Shown piece by piece: positions 16,591-27,389 of a DNA stretch of 64,000 nt. Position numbers and translations under genes: made by a program. Under the pieces are notes generated by a model. The model was not told the DNA's origin. It did not search any database and saw nothing but the letters and a program-made list of their open reading frames with translations. Source of the DNA: Ga0077527 sp964533495 (GTDB lineage Bacteria > Pseudomonadota > Gammaproteobacteria > Burkholderiales > SG8-41). The DNA is taken from contig CAZHJU010000001.1 of the NCBI GenBank assembly GCA_964533495.1, positions 157,672 to 221,671 of the forward strand. Reading direction: 5' to 3'. The number at the start of each line of letters is the position of its first letter. Positions within the stretch are counted from its first letter, which is position 1.

Positions 16591-18045
16591 CTACATCAGC
16601 ACGATGTCGAACTGTTCCTGATTGTAGGCCGACTCCACTTGCAGCGAAATCGGCTTGCCGATGAAATCGGACAGCATCGCCAGATTGTGGGATTCCTCGT
16701 CGAGGAACATGTCGATGACCTGCTGCGAGGCCAGGATGCGGAACTCGCGGGCGCTGAACTGGCGGGCCTCGCGCACCAGCTCGCGCAGCACCTCGTAACA
16801 CACCGTCTGCGCGGTTTTCAGCTCGCCGCGGCCGGTACAGACCGGACAGGGCTCGCACAGCACGTGGGCGAGGCTCTCGCGGGTGCGCTTGCGCGTCATC
16901 TCGACCAGCCCGAGCTGGGTGAAGCCGTTGACGGTCATGCGCGTGCGGTCGCGCGCCAGCGCCTTGCGGAACTCGTTGAGCACGGCGTTGCGGTGCTCCT
17001 CGGTGTCCATGTCGATGAAATCGATGATGATGATGCCGCCGAGATTGCGCAGCCGCAGCTGGCGCGCGATGACCTGCGCCGCCTCGAGGTTGGTCTTGAA
17101 GATCGTGTCGTCGAAGGTGCGCCCGCCGACAAAGCCGCCGGTGTTGACGTCGACCGTGGTCAGCGCCTCGGTCTGGTCGATGATCAGGTAGCCGCCGGAC
17201 TTGAGGTCCACGCGGCGCGCCAAGGCGCGTTCGATGTCGTCCTCGACGTTGTGCAGGTCGAACAGCGGGCGTTCCCCCTGGTAATGCGCCAGCCGGGCGA
17301 CCACGTTGGGCGTGAACTGCGCGGCAAACTGCGTCATCGCCTGGTGCGTCTCGCGGGAATCAACGTGGATGCGGCCGGTGTCCTCGTGCGCGAAGTCGCG
17401 CAGCACGCGCAGCGCCAGGTTGAGGTCCTGGTAGAGCAGCGCCAGCGGCGGCGCGGTGCGCGCCTGCTCCTGGATATCGTGCCACAGCTTGCGCAGGTAT
17501 TCGACGTCGGAGGCGAGTTCGCGGTCGGACGCCGCCTCCGCCATCGTGCGGATGATGAAGCCGCCCTTTTCCTCCGGCGGCAGCAGATGCTGCAGCTTTT
17601 CGCGCAGCTGGACGCGCTCCTCCTCGTCGCCGATCCTCTGGGATATCCCGATGTGCGATTCCTGCGGCAGGTAGACCAGCAGGCGCCCGGCGATGCTGAT
17701 CTGCGTCGACAGCCGCGCGCCCTTGGTGCCGATCGGATCCTTGATCACCTGCACCATCAGGTTCTGCCCTTCCCCGAGCAGCTTCTCGATCGGCATCCCC
17801 GGCTCGCCGTTGACGCGGCTGCCCCGGATGTCGGCGACGTGCAGGAAGGCGGCGCGCTCGCCGCCGATGTCGATGAAGGCCGACTGCATGCCGGGCAGCA
17901 CGCGCACCACCTTGCCCATGTAGACGTTGCCGACGAAGCCGCGCGAGGACGCGCGCTCGACGTGCAGCTCCTGGGTCACGCCGTGCTCGATCACGGCGAC
18001 CCGGGTCTCCTGCGGCGTGACGTTGATCAGGATGTCTTCGCTCAT
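16591..18045 (-). CDS. rng: Ribonuclease G
   Basis: A 484-residue RNase E/G family endonuclease, the short form without the RNase E scaffold tail, hence RNase G. The N-terminal S1 domain includes RVLPGMQSAFIDIGGERAAFLH. The catalytic DNase I-like region has TVDVNTGGFVGGRTF and IIIIDFIDMDTEEHR, with metal-binding Asp residues. The Zn-link is CEPCPVCTGRGELKT. It processes the 5' end of 16S rRNA and decays mRNAs with 5' monophosphates. The start at 18045 overlaps the maf stop by four bases, the classic maf-rng pairing. Confidence 0.96.
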   Translation of the reverse strand: MSEDILINVTPQETRVAVIEHGVTQELHVERASSRGFVGNVYMGKVVRVLPGMQSAFIDIGGERAAFLHVADIRGSRVNGEPGMPIEKLLGEGQNLMVQVIKDPIGTKGARLSTQISIAGRLLVYLPQESHIGISQRIGDEEERVQLREKLQHLLPPEEKGGFIIRTMAEAASDRELASDVEYLRKLWHDIQEQARTAPPLALLYQDLNLALRVLRDFAHEDTGRIHVDSRETHQAMTQFAAQFTPNVVARLAHYQGERPLFDLHNVEDDIERALARRVDLKSGGYLIIDQTEALTTVDVNTGGFVGGRTFDDTIFKTNLEAAQVIARQLRLRNLGGIIIIDFIDMDTEEHRNAVLNEFRKALARDRTRMTVNGFTQLGLVEMTRKRTRESLAHVLCEPCPVCTGRGELKTAQTVCYEVLRELVREARQFSAREFRILASQQVIDMFLDEESHNLAMLSDFIGKPISLQVESAYNQEQFDIVLM

Positions 18046-18656
18046 GGCAGGAGTATGCCGTGGATCCGCAGCAGTTCCGCGGTTTCGGCGAGGGGCAGGC
18101 CCATGATGCCGGAATAGCTGCCTTCGATCCGCGTGATGAAGGCGGCGGCGCGGCCCTGCACCGCATAGGCGCCGGCCTTGTCGCGGGATTCGCCGGTGGC
18201 GACGTAGCGGCGGATTTCGTCGGCGGCCAGCGCGCGGAACCACACCTGCGATTCCGACAGCCGGGCATCGACGTCCTCCCCCCGCGTCACGGCGACGGCG
18301 GTCAGCACGCGGTGGGCGCGCCCGGACAGCCGCCCGAGCATGCGCGCGGCATCGGCGGCGTCCGCCGGCTTGCCCAGGACCGCGCCGTCGCAGACGACCG
18401 TGGTGTCGGCCGCGAGCACGGGGCGCGGCGCCACGCGGCGCGCCCTGATCATCGCCGCCGCGGCCTGTGCCTTGTCGCGGGACACGCGCAGCACATAGGC
18501 CTCCGGAGCCTCGCCCGGCAGATGGGCCTCGTCGATGTCGGCGCGACGCTGCGCGGCCTCGCGCAACTGGAACACCTCGAAGGCAATGCCGATCTGGCGC
18601 AACAGTTCGCGGCGGCGGGGGCTGCGCGAGGCAAGGTAGACGAAACGGTCGGACAT
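18042..18656 (-). CDS. maf: Maf family nucleoside triphosphate pyrophosphatase
   Basis: A 204-residue Maf protein. It opens with VYLASRSPRRRELLRQIGI (the SxRR nucleotide-binding loop), followed by the EAYVLRVSRDKA helix, the catalytic LAADTTVVCDG and LSGRAHRVLTAVAV, and GSYSGIMGLPL near the end. Maf enzymes hydrolyse dTTP/UTP or modified bases (YhdE and YceF types) to monophosphates. The exact subfamily is uncertain, but LAADTTVV favours the dTTP/UTP type. It is coupled to rng by a four-base overlap. Confidence 0.92.
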   Translation of the reverse strand: MSDRFVYLASRSPRRRELLRQIGIAFEVFQLREAAQRRADIDEAHLPGEAPEAYVLRVSRDKAQAAAAMIRARRVAPRPVLAADTTVVCDGAVLGKPADAADAARMLGRLSGRAHRVLTAVAVTRGEDVDARLSESQVWFRALAADEIRRYVATGESRDKAGAYAVQGRAAAFITRIEGSYSGIMGLPLAETAELLRIHGILLP

Positions 18657-18669
18657 CGGTGTGCCTAGA

Positions 18670-18842
18670 GGCTGTTATGAACTTGCGAAATTCTTCCCTC
18701 ACCCCTACCCCTCTGCTGCGCTCCAAGTGTTCCCTTGTCCCGGAAGGAGAGGGGGTTCAAGGCCCTTCTTCCTCCGGGAGAAGGGTGGGGATGAGGGCAG
18801 AAGCACATTAATTCACAACGGATTTTCAGATCCATAACAGAC
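18670..18842. repeat. Nested inverted-repeat element between maf and rlmH
   Basis: The outer arms are CTGTTATG (near 18672) and CATAACAG (ending near 18840). The inner arms are CCCTCACCCCTACCC (18696-18710) and GGGTGGGGATGAGGG (about 18783-18797), with a further TCCCGGAAGGAG / CTCCGGGAG pair inside. The element fills nearly the whole gap and ends just at the rlmH stop. It resembles intergenic C-rich hairpin repeats common in GC-rich proteobacteria. No coding potential was seen. Confidence 0.65.
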
Positions 18843-19316
18843 CTATTCCCGGTGATACGGATGGTTGGCCAGCAGCGACGCGGCCCGGTAGAGCTGCTCG
18901 GCGAGGATGACCCGCACCAGCCCGTGCGGCAGCGTCAGCGGCGACAGCGACCACAGCAGATCGGCGTTTTTCTTGACGCCGGCGGCCAGGCCGTCGGCAC
19001 CGCCGATGATGAACGCGGGATCGCGGCCGTCGCCGCGCCAGCGTTCGAGGCGCGCGGCCAGGTCGCGGGTGGAAAAACCGCGGCCGCGCTCGTCGAGCAC
19101 GATGCGCAGCGCGTCCGCGGGCAGGGCCGCGTCGATGCGCGCGGCCTCGGCATCCAGCCAGCGCGGCAAATCGCCGGCGGCACCGCTGCGCTGCGCCGGC
19201 TTCAGTTCCTTCAGCAGCAGCGGCATCTCGCGCGGCATGCGCTTCGAATATTCGAGGAACCCTGCGCTCACCCAGGCCGGCATGCGATGGCCGACGGCGA
19301 GGATGTGGAGTTTCAC
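18843..19316 (-). CDS. rlmH: 23S rRNA (pseudouridine1915-N3)-methyltransferase RlmH
   Basis: A 157-residue SPOUT-class methyltransferase. It starts at GTG 19316 (VKLHILAVGHRMPAWV), overlapping the rsfS stop as GTGA. The trefoil-knot SAM site is FIIGGADGLAAGV near 103-115, and the C terminus LSPLTLPHGLVRVILAEQLYRA...NHPYHRE is nearly invariant in the family. It methylates pseudouridine 1915 in helix 69 of 23S rRNA on assembled 70S ribosomes. Genomic pairing with rsfS is typical. Confidence 0.96.
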   Translation of the reverse strand: MKLHILAVGHRMPAWVSAGFLEYSKRMPREMPLLLKELKPAQRSGAAGDLPRWLDAEAARIDAALPADALRIVLDERGRGFSTRDLAARLERWRGDGRDPAFIIGGADGLAAGVKKNADLLWSLSPLTLPHGLVRVILAEQLYRAASLLANHPYHRE

Positions 19317-19711
19317 CGCGCCGCGCGGCGGGCCGTGCCTGCGGTGGCCGCCGTTTTGCGCGCCGGGGTCTTGCGCGCGGCGGGACGCTGCGGCGTGCCC
19401 CAGATTTCTTCGAGGTTGTAGTACTGGCGGATCGCCGGCTGCATGACGTGAACGACCACGGCCCCCAGATCGACCAGCACCCATTCGCCGGTCTGCTCGC
19501 CCTCGGTGCTGCAGACCTTGCCGCCCGCCTTTTTGACCTCCTCGCAGACGTTGCCGGCGAGCGCGCGCACCTGGCGGTTGGAATCGCCGCTGGCAATGAT
19601 GACCTTGTCGAACAGCGCGGTCATTTTCCTGACGTTGAATGTGACGATGTCGCGGCCTTTGATGTCTTCGAGCGCGGCGACGGCTATTTTTGCCAGTTTT
19701 TCAGGTCCCAT
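19313..19711 (-). CDS. rsfS: Ribosome silencing factor RsfS
   Basis: A 132-residue protein of the Iojap/RsfS family. Core motifs are ALEDIKGRDIVTFNVRKMTALFDKVIIASGDSNRQVRAL and GEWVLVDLGAVVVHVMQPAIRQYYNLEEIW. It binds uL14 on the 50S subunit and blocks subunit joining under starvation. A basic Ala/Lys-rich tail after residue 108 (RKTPARKTAATAGTARRA) is an extension of low complexity. It overlaps nadD by one base upstream and rlmH by four bases downstream, so the three are translationally coupled. Confidence 0.95.
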   Translation of the reverse strand: MGPEKLAKIAVAALEDIKGRDIVTFNVRKMTALFDKVIIASGDSNRQVRALAGNVCEEVKKAGGKVCSTEGEQTGEWVLVDLGAVVVHVMQPAIRQYYNLEEIWGTPQRPAARKTPARKTAATAGTARRAAR

Positions 19712-20367
19712 CAGTTCTCACTATACAGCATATGTTCTTGAATATATTGATAAATGTTTTCCGGCAGCAGGTAGCGCGGGCTGCGGCCGCGGCGCAGCGA
19801 TTCGCGGATCATCGTCGCCGAGATGTTCAGTTCGGCGATCGGCACCACCACGATGCCGCCCGCCGGCGCCACGTGCACCGAGAACGGCTGGTGCATCAGC
19901 CGCGCATCGTACTCCGCGGCCAGCGGCTGCGGCATCCGCGACTGCCAGGTGTCCACCGGAAATCCGGGGCGATAGGCCACCGCGATGTGCGCCAGCCCGA
20001 ACAACTGGTGCCAGCGGCTCCAGGTCGCGAGATCGAGAAAAGCGTCGGCGCCGAGTATCAGCACCAGCGACTGCGCGGCGCCGACCTCGGCGCGCAGCGC
20101 CGTCAGCGTATCGACGGTATAGGCGGGCGCGGCGGAGACCGTTTCGCGCGGATCGACGGTGAACAGCGCGTTGCCGGCGACCGCCAGCCGGACCATCGCC
20201 AGGCGGTCGGCCGCCGGCGTGACGGGCATCGCCCGGTGCGGCGGCGTGCCGCCCGGAATGAAACGCACCTCGGCGAGCCGTAACTGGTCGGCCACTTCCT
20301 GCGCCAGGCGCAGATGGCCGAAATGGATGGGATCGAAGGTGCCGCCGAGGATGCCGATGGGAGACAT
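19711..20367 (-). CDS. nadD: Nicotinate-nucleotide adenylyltransferase
   Basis: A 218-residue NadD from the ATG at 20367 (MSPIGILGGTFDPIHFGHLRLA); an ATG at 20379 would add four residues. The nucleotidyl-transferase signature GGTFDPIHFGH and the ISATMIRESLRRGRSPRYLLPENI motif near the C terminus are clear. It adenylates nicotinate mononucleotide in NAD synthesis. The last 15 codons (NIYQYIQEHMLYSEN) are strikingly AT-rich compared with the rest and resemble a weak copy of the dispersed AT-rich element. Confidence 0.95.
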   Translation of the reverse strand: MSPIGILGGTFDPIHFGHLRLAQEVADQLRLAEVRFIPGGTPPHRAMPVTPAADRLAMVRLAVAGNALFTVDPRETVSAAPAYTVDTLTALRAEVGAAQSLVLILGADAFLDLATWSRWHQLFGLAHIAVAYRPGFPVDTWQSRMPQPLAAEYDARLMHQPFSVHVAPAGGIVVVPIAELNISATMIRESLRRGRSPRYLLPENIYQYIQEHMLYSEN

Positions 20368-20378
20368 TAAAGGCGGCA

Positions 20379-20468
20379 ATGAACGATGAGCGATGAGTGA
20401 TGGGCGAACTGCTGGACAGCCCGGTGGCCCATCACTGCTCCGCGCTCATCACTCATCGCTCATCACTA
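20379..20468. repeat. Heptamer repeats forming an 18-bp perfect inverted repeat
   Basis: Left side: heptamers ATGAACG, ATGAGCG, ATGAGTG, ATGGGCG (20379-20406). Right side, on the opposite strand: ATGAGCG, ATGAGTG, ATGAGCG (20463-20443). Bases 20385-20402 and 20447-20464 are exact reverse complements, so transcripts could form an 18-bp hairpin with a 44-base loop. The right arm runs into the aceF stop codon. Confidence 0.75.
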
Positions 20469-21785
20469 GAGTGCGAGCCTCCTGATATCGGACAGCACCG
20501 TGGACAGGAAGGAACTGAAACGCGCCCCCAGCGCGCCGTCGATCACCCGGTGGTCATAGGACAGCGACAGCGGCAGCATCAGCCGCGGCGCGAATTCACT
20601 GCCGTTCCACACCGGTTTCATCACCGCCTTGCCGACGCCGAGAATGGCGACTTCCGGCGCATTGATGATCGGGGTGAAGAAGGTGCCGCCGATGCCGCCG
20701 AGGCTGGAGATCGAAAAACAGCCGCCCTGCAGGTCCGTCGGCGCGATCTTGCCGGCGCGCATGCGTTCGCTGATCTCGCCCAGTTCCTTCGCGATTTCGA
20801 GCAGGCCCTTCTTGTCGACGTCGCGGATCACCGGCACCACCAGCCCGTTCGGCGTGTCGACGGCGACGCCGATGTGATAGTAGTTTTTCAGGACCAGCTT
20901 CTCGCCGTCGGCCGACAGCGAGGCGTTGAATTCCGGAAACTGCTTCAGCGCGACCACCGAGGCCTTCATCAGGAAGCCGAGCATCGTGAACTTGATGCCG
21001 CTTTTTTTCGCCTCGTCGGCCTGGGCCTTGCGGAAGGCCTCGAGCTCGGTGATGTCGGCCTCGTCCTGCTGGGTCACGTGCGGAATGCCCACCCAGTTGC
21101 GGTGGAGGAAGCCGCCGGAGAGTTTCTTGATGCGCGACAGCGGCTGCTCGGTGACCGGCCCGAACTTCGAGAAATCCACCGGCTGCAGCGGCGGCAGGCT
21201 GAAGCCCAGGCCGCCGCCGGCCGCTTCGCCGCGTGGCCGCGACAGCTCGCCCTTGACGTAGCCCTGCACGTCCTCGGTCAGCACGCGGCCCTTGGGCCCG
21301 CTGCCGCTGACGCGGGCCAGGTCCACGCCCAGCTCGCGCGCGAAGCGGCGCACCGAGGGACTGGCATGCGCCTTGCCGAATCCGGATTCGTCGATGGCGG
21401 CGGCCGGCGCAGCGGCGGGTGCGGCGGATATGGCCGGCGCGGGTTTGGCCGCGGGAGCCGGCGCCGGTTTCGCGGGTGCAGCAGGTGCCGGGGCGGGAAC
21501 GGGCGCAGCAGCAGGCGCCGCCGCCTTCGCCGGCGGCGCATCGCCGGCAGGCTCCAGCATCAGCACCAGCATGCCTTTCGACACCTTGTCGCCGACCTTG
21601 AGCCGGATGTCCCTGACGACGCCGGCGGCCGGCGACGGCACTTCCATGGTCGCCTTGTCGGACTCCAGCGTGACCAGCGGATCCTCGGCGCCGACCGTGT
21701 CGCCGGGCTTGACCAGCACCTCGATCACCGGGATGTCCTTGAAATCGCCGATGTCCGGCACCTTGACTTCGATTGCGTTTGCCAT
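20466..21785 (-). CDS. aceF: Dihydrolipoyllysine acetyltransferase, pyruvate dehydrogenase E2
   Basis: A 439-residue E2 subunit with one lipoyl domain. The modified lysine is K44 in LESDKATMEVP. A long Ala/Pro linker (about 85-130) follows, then a peripheral subunit-binding domain (ASPSVRRFARELGVDLARVSGSGPKGRVL) and the catalytic domain ending with the HxxxDG motif in YDHRVIDGALGARF. It transfers acetyl from lipoyl to CoA. Two or three lipoyl domains are common in gammaproteobacteria; one is usual in betaproteobacteria. It lies 13 bases downstream of aceE in the same operon. No lpd gene follows; the heptamer hairpin region does. Confidence 0.96.
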   Translation of the reverse strand: MANAIEVKVPDIGDFKDIPVIEVLVKPGDTVGAEDPLVTLESDKATMEVPSPAAGVVRDIRLKVGDKVSKGMLVLMLEPAGDAPPAKAAAPAAAPVPAPAPAAPAKPAPAPAAKPAPAISAAPAAAPAAAIDESGFGKAHASPSVRRFARELGVDLARVSGSGPKGRVLTEDVQGYVKGELSRPRGEAAGGGLGFSLPPLQPVDFSKFGPVTEQPLSRIKKLSGGFLHRNWVGIPHVTQQDEADITELEAFRKAQADEAKKSGIKFTMLGFLMKASVVALKQFPEFNASLSADGEKLVLKNYYHIGVAVDTPNGLVVPVIRDVDKKGLLEIAKELGEISERMRAGKIAPTDLQGGCFSISSLGGIGGTFFTPIINAPEVAILGVGKAVMKPVWNGSEFAPRLMLPLSLSYDHRVIDGALGARFSSFLSTVLSDIRRLAL

Positions 21786-21798
21786 GGCTCTGTTTCGC

Positions 21799-24471
<2,673 letters not shown>

Positions 24472-24624
24472 GACGGTACCTTTTTGGGGCTATTTTTTCG
24501 CGACAATTCCGGCACTTATGGTGCCTGAATCGCTGCCACGATGGGATGAGTAATTATAACTTCTGTGCTGAGTCTGCGGCACAACCGCTGATGCAGCGCA
24601 GCATGATTGCGGCGGGTGCGACGG
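24472..24624 (-). promoter_or_regulatory. aceE upstream region with -10 box and small hairpin
   Basis: The minus strand carries TATAAT at 24558-24553. No convincing -35 is found at 17 bases; TTGTGC sits 20 bases away. Between this box and the start codon, GGCAC-cataa-GTGCC can form a short hairpin. A leader of about 75 bases is implied. Confidence 0.4.
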
Positions 24625-25410
24625 TTACTGTCCGCTGAATTTTGCCGCGCGCTTTTCGAGGAAGGCGCGCATGCCTTCACGCTGATCGGCGCTTGCAAAA
24701 GCCAGCGCAAACGCCGCGGTCTCCTGTGCGCAGGCATTGCCCAGATCGACGTCCAGGCCGCGATGCACGGCCTGTTTCGCCAGGCGCACGGCAACCGGTG
24801 CCTTGGCCGCAATCGTGCGCGCGAGTTCGAGCCCCCTGTCGCGCAATGCCGCCGCGGGCACCACCTGGGTCACCAGCCCGATGGCCAGTGCTTCGTCGGC
24901 ACGGACCTGGCGCGCGGTCGTCACCAGTTCCAGCGCCCGCGCCCGGCCGACCAGCCGCGCCAGCCGCTGCGTGCCGCCGAAACCCGGCGGGATGCCAAGA
25001 TTCACTTCCGGCTGGCCGAACACCGCGGTATCGGCGGCAACGATCCAGTCGCAGGCCATCGCCAGTTCGCAGCCGCCTCCCAGCGCATAGCCCTGCACCA
25101 GCGCGATCGCCGGCACCGGCAACGCTTTCAGCGCGTGCATCACGCGCATGCCGGCTTCCGAGAACGCCCCGGCCTGCGCCGCCGTCAGAGACTGCATTTC
25201 GCCGATGTCGGCGCCGGCAACAAAGGCCTTTTCTCCGGCACCGGTCAGCAGCAGCACCCGCGCCGCGGAATCCGCCGCCACGGCCGCGACGGCCTGCGTC
25301 AATTCGGCCAGAGTGGCCGCGTTCAGCGCATTGAGCGCCCGCGGCCGGTTGACGGTCAGGAGGTAAACGCCGGGTTCGGGCTGTTCGAGCAGCAGGTTCT
25401 GGAAATTCAT
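24625..25410 (-). CDS. Enoyl-CoA hydratase/isomerase family protein
   Basis: A 261-residue crotonase-fold protein of standard length. The oxyanion-hole motifs are AFVAGADIGEMQSL near 62-75 and ALVQGYALGGGCELAMACDWIVA near 100-120, and Glu in QPEVNLGIPPGFGGTQRLARLVG provides a catalytic residue, matching true enoyl-CoA hydratases. It probably hydrates trans-2-enoyl-CoA in beta-oxidation. It lies between aceE and phaC on the same strand, so it could feed (S)-3-hydroxyacyl-CoA metabolism, but specificity is not clear. Confidence 0.9.
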   Translation of the reverse strand: MNFQNLLLEQPEPGVYLLTVNRPRALNALNAATLAELTQAVAAVAADSAARVLLLTGAGEKAFVAGADIGEMQSLTAAQAGAFSEAGMRVMHALKALPVPAIALVQGYALGGGCELAMACDWIVAADTAVFGQPEVNLGIPPGFGGTQRLARLVGRARALELVTTARQVRADEALAIGLVTQVVPAAALRDRGLELARTIAAKAPVAVRLAKQAVHRGLDVDLGNACAQETAAFALAFASADQREGMRAFLEKRAAKFSGQ

Positions 25411-25440
25411 GACGGCTTCAGTGAAATTTGAATGGGCGGA

Positions 25441-27261
25441 TCATCCGATGCGCTGCCGGACATAGGACCCGGGCGCGTCCTCAAGCGCAGGATACCGTTT
25501 CGCGCCCGGCTGGCGCGCCGCCACTTTGGCGCCGGCATGCCCCGCGACCCAGCGCGCCCAGTCCGTCCACCAGGAACCCGGTTGCTGTTTTGCGCCGGCC
25601 AGCCAGTCGTCCGCGCGCCGGGGCAGGTCCTCGTTGACCCAGTACCCGTACTTGTTCGCCGCCGGCGGATTGATGATGCCGGCGATATGGCCCGAGCCGC
25701 CGAGCACGAAGCGCACCGGCCCGCGCAGCAACCGGGTCGCGGCATAGGTCGACTGCCAAGGCGCGATGTGGTCCTCGGCGGTGGAAATGAAATAGGCCGG
25801 CGTTTCGACCCGGGTCACGTCGATCGGGATGCCGGCCAGGGTGATGCCACCCGGCTCGCGCAGCAGGTTTTTCAGGTACATGTTGCGCAGGTAAAAGCCG
25901 TGCATCGCCGCCGGCATCCGTGTCGAATCGCCGTTCCAGTGGAGCAGATCGAACGGGAACGGGTCCTTGCCCAGCAGATAGTTGCTGACGACGAAGGACC
26001 AGATCAGGTCGTTCGCGCGCAGCATGTTGAAGGTGGTCGCCATCTCGGAGCCTTCGAGGTAGCCGCGCTCCTCCATTTTCCGTTCCAGCGCGCTGACCTG
26101 CTGCTCGTCGATGAAGACCTCGAGTTCGCCCGGCAGCGCGAAATCGATCATGGTCACGAAAAAGGTCACGCTGCTGACGCGATCCTCCCCTTTCGCGGCC
26201 AGCCAGGCCAGCGTCGCCGCCAGCAGCGTGCCGCCGAGGCAGTAACCGATCACGTTGGCCCGGGCCTCGCCGGTGATGCCGCGCACCGCGTCGAGCGCCG
26301 CCAGCGATCCTTCGGTGAGATAGTCGTCGAAGCGCTTGTGCGCCAGTTTCGCATCGGGATTCACCCAGGAAATCACGAACACCGTGTGGCCCTGAGCCAC
26401 CGCCCAGCGCACGAAGGAATTGTTCTCCCGCAGATCGAGGATGTAGAACTTGTTGATCCACGGCGGGATGATCAGCAGGGGCGTCGCATGCACCTTGTCC
26501 GTCAGCGGGGCATACTGGATCAGCTGCATGATCTCGTTCTGGAACACCACCTTGCCGGGCGTGGTGGCGATGTTCTCGCCGAGGCGGAACGCGTCGGGGT
26601 CGGTCATGCGCACGCGCAGCTGCCCGTCGCCGCCGCGCGAAAGATCCTCGAGCAGGTTGTTCAGCCCCTTCAGCAGGTTCTGCCCGCCGGAGTTGAGGGT
26701 CTCCCGCAGCGCCTCGGGATTGGTCAGCAGGAAATTCGACGGCGACACCGCGTCGATGTACTGGCGGGTGTAGAAATCGACTTTTTTCGCGGTTTTTTCG
26801 TCGAGACCTTCGATCCCGCCCAGCGACTGGTGCAGGTGCTTGGCGGCGATCAGGTACGACTGCTTGAAATAGTCGAACAGGAAATTGTTTTCCCAGTCTT
26901 CGTGGCGGAACCGGCGATCCGCCTTGTGCGGCTGCGCCACCGGCACGGCCTCCCGGCCGAACATGCGCAGCATCGAGTTCTGCCACAGCGCCACGTAGTC
27001 CTGCCACAGCTTCATCTGCACTTCGGCGATGCGCAGCGGATCGGCCAGCAGCTTCTGCCAGGCTTCGAAAAAGGCCTTGGCAATGCCCAGCTCATCGCTG
27101 GCCGCCGGCAAACCGCCGGCGCCGCTCGCCAGGTACCGGGCCACCAAGGCACTGCTGTTCCGGGCGATTTCCGTGTACAGGCGGGCGATTTCCGCAGCGT
27201 CCATGGCCGGCGCCCCGGACTCCGGTTTTTCTTTTGCAGTTTTTGTCGTTTTTGCAGTCAT
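25441..27261 (-). CDS. phaC: Class I poly(R)-hydroxyalkanoate synthase
   Basis: A 606-residue PHA synthase of class I length. The lipase-like box GYCLGGT puts the catalytic Cys at about 341. The catalytic Asp and His lie in PAYFISTAEDHIAPW and LGGSGHIAGIINPP. The N-terminal domain has FFEAWQKLLADP and the conserved HEDWENNFLFDYFKQSYL. It polymerises 3-hydroxyacyl-CoA (mainly C4-C5) at the granule surface. It is alone, without phaA or phaB. Its start faces the LiuR-like regulator, with the upstream palindrome in the shared 128-base gap, so control by that regulator is possible. Confidence 0.95.
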   Translation of the reverse strand: MTAKTTKTAKEKPESGAPAMDAAEIARLYTEIARNSSALVARYLASGAGGLPAASDELGIAKAFFEAWQKLLADPLRIAEVQMKLWQDYVALWQNSMLRMFGREAVPVAQPHKADRRFRHEDWENNFLFDYFKQSYLIAAKHLHQSLGGIEGLDEKTAKKVDFYTRQYIDAVSPSNFLLTNPEALRETLNSGGQNLLKGLNNLLEDLSRGGDGQLRVRMTDPDAFRLGENIATTPGKVVFQNEIMQLIQYAPLTDKVHATPLLIIPPWINKFYILDLRENNSFVRWAVAQGHTVFVISWVNPDAKLAHKRFDDYLTEGSLAALDAVRGITGEARANVIGYCLGGTLLAATLAWLAAKGEDRVSSVTFFVTMIDFALPGELEVFIDEQQVSALERKMEERGYLEGSEMATTFNMLRANDLIWSFVVSNYLLGKDPFPFDLLHWNGDSTRMPAAMHGFYLRNMYLKNLLREPGGITLAGIPIDVTRVETPAYFISTAEDHIAPWQSTYAATRLLRGPVRFVLGGSGHIAGIINPPAANKYGYWVNEDLPRRADDWLAGAKQQPGSWWTDWARWVAGHAGAKVAARQPGAKRYPALEDAPGSYVRQRIG

Positions 27262-27314
27262 TGAATTCCTGTTGCCCGGCTCCTCAAGAATGCGGAAAAC
27301 CGTGGCGATCGATA

Positions 27315-27335
27315 TTGACGTTTACGTAAAAGCAA
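27315..27335. promoter_or_regulatory. Palindromic operator candidate between phaC and the MerR gene
   Basis: TTGACGTTTACGTAAAAGCAA, with a perfect inner TTTACGTAAA at 27321-27330. It shares ACGTTTACGTAAA with the second palindrome at 27806-27821. Both flank the MerR-family gene, as expected for its operator. Confidence 0.65.
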
Positions 27336-27389
27336 TGATATTGTGAATCGTTTCCTGGATCATCTTACCCGCCGTTATTGCAAGGCACA

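Noticed and set aside
20379..20468. CRISPR array
   Set aside because: Units are seven bases long, contiguous and degenerate, with no spacers and no cas genes nearby.
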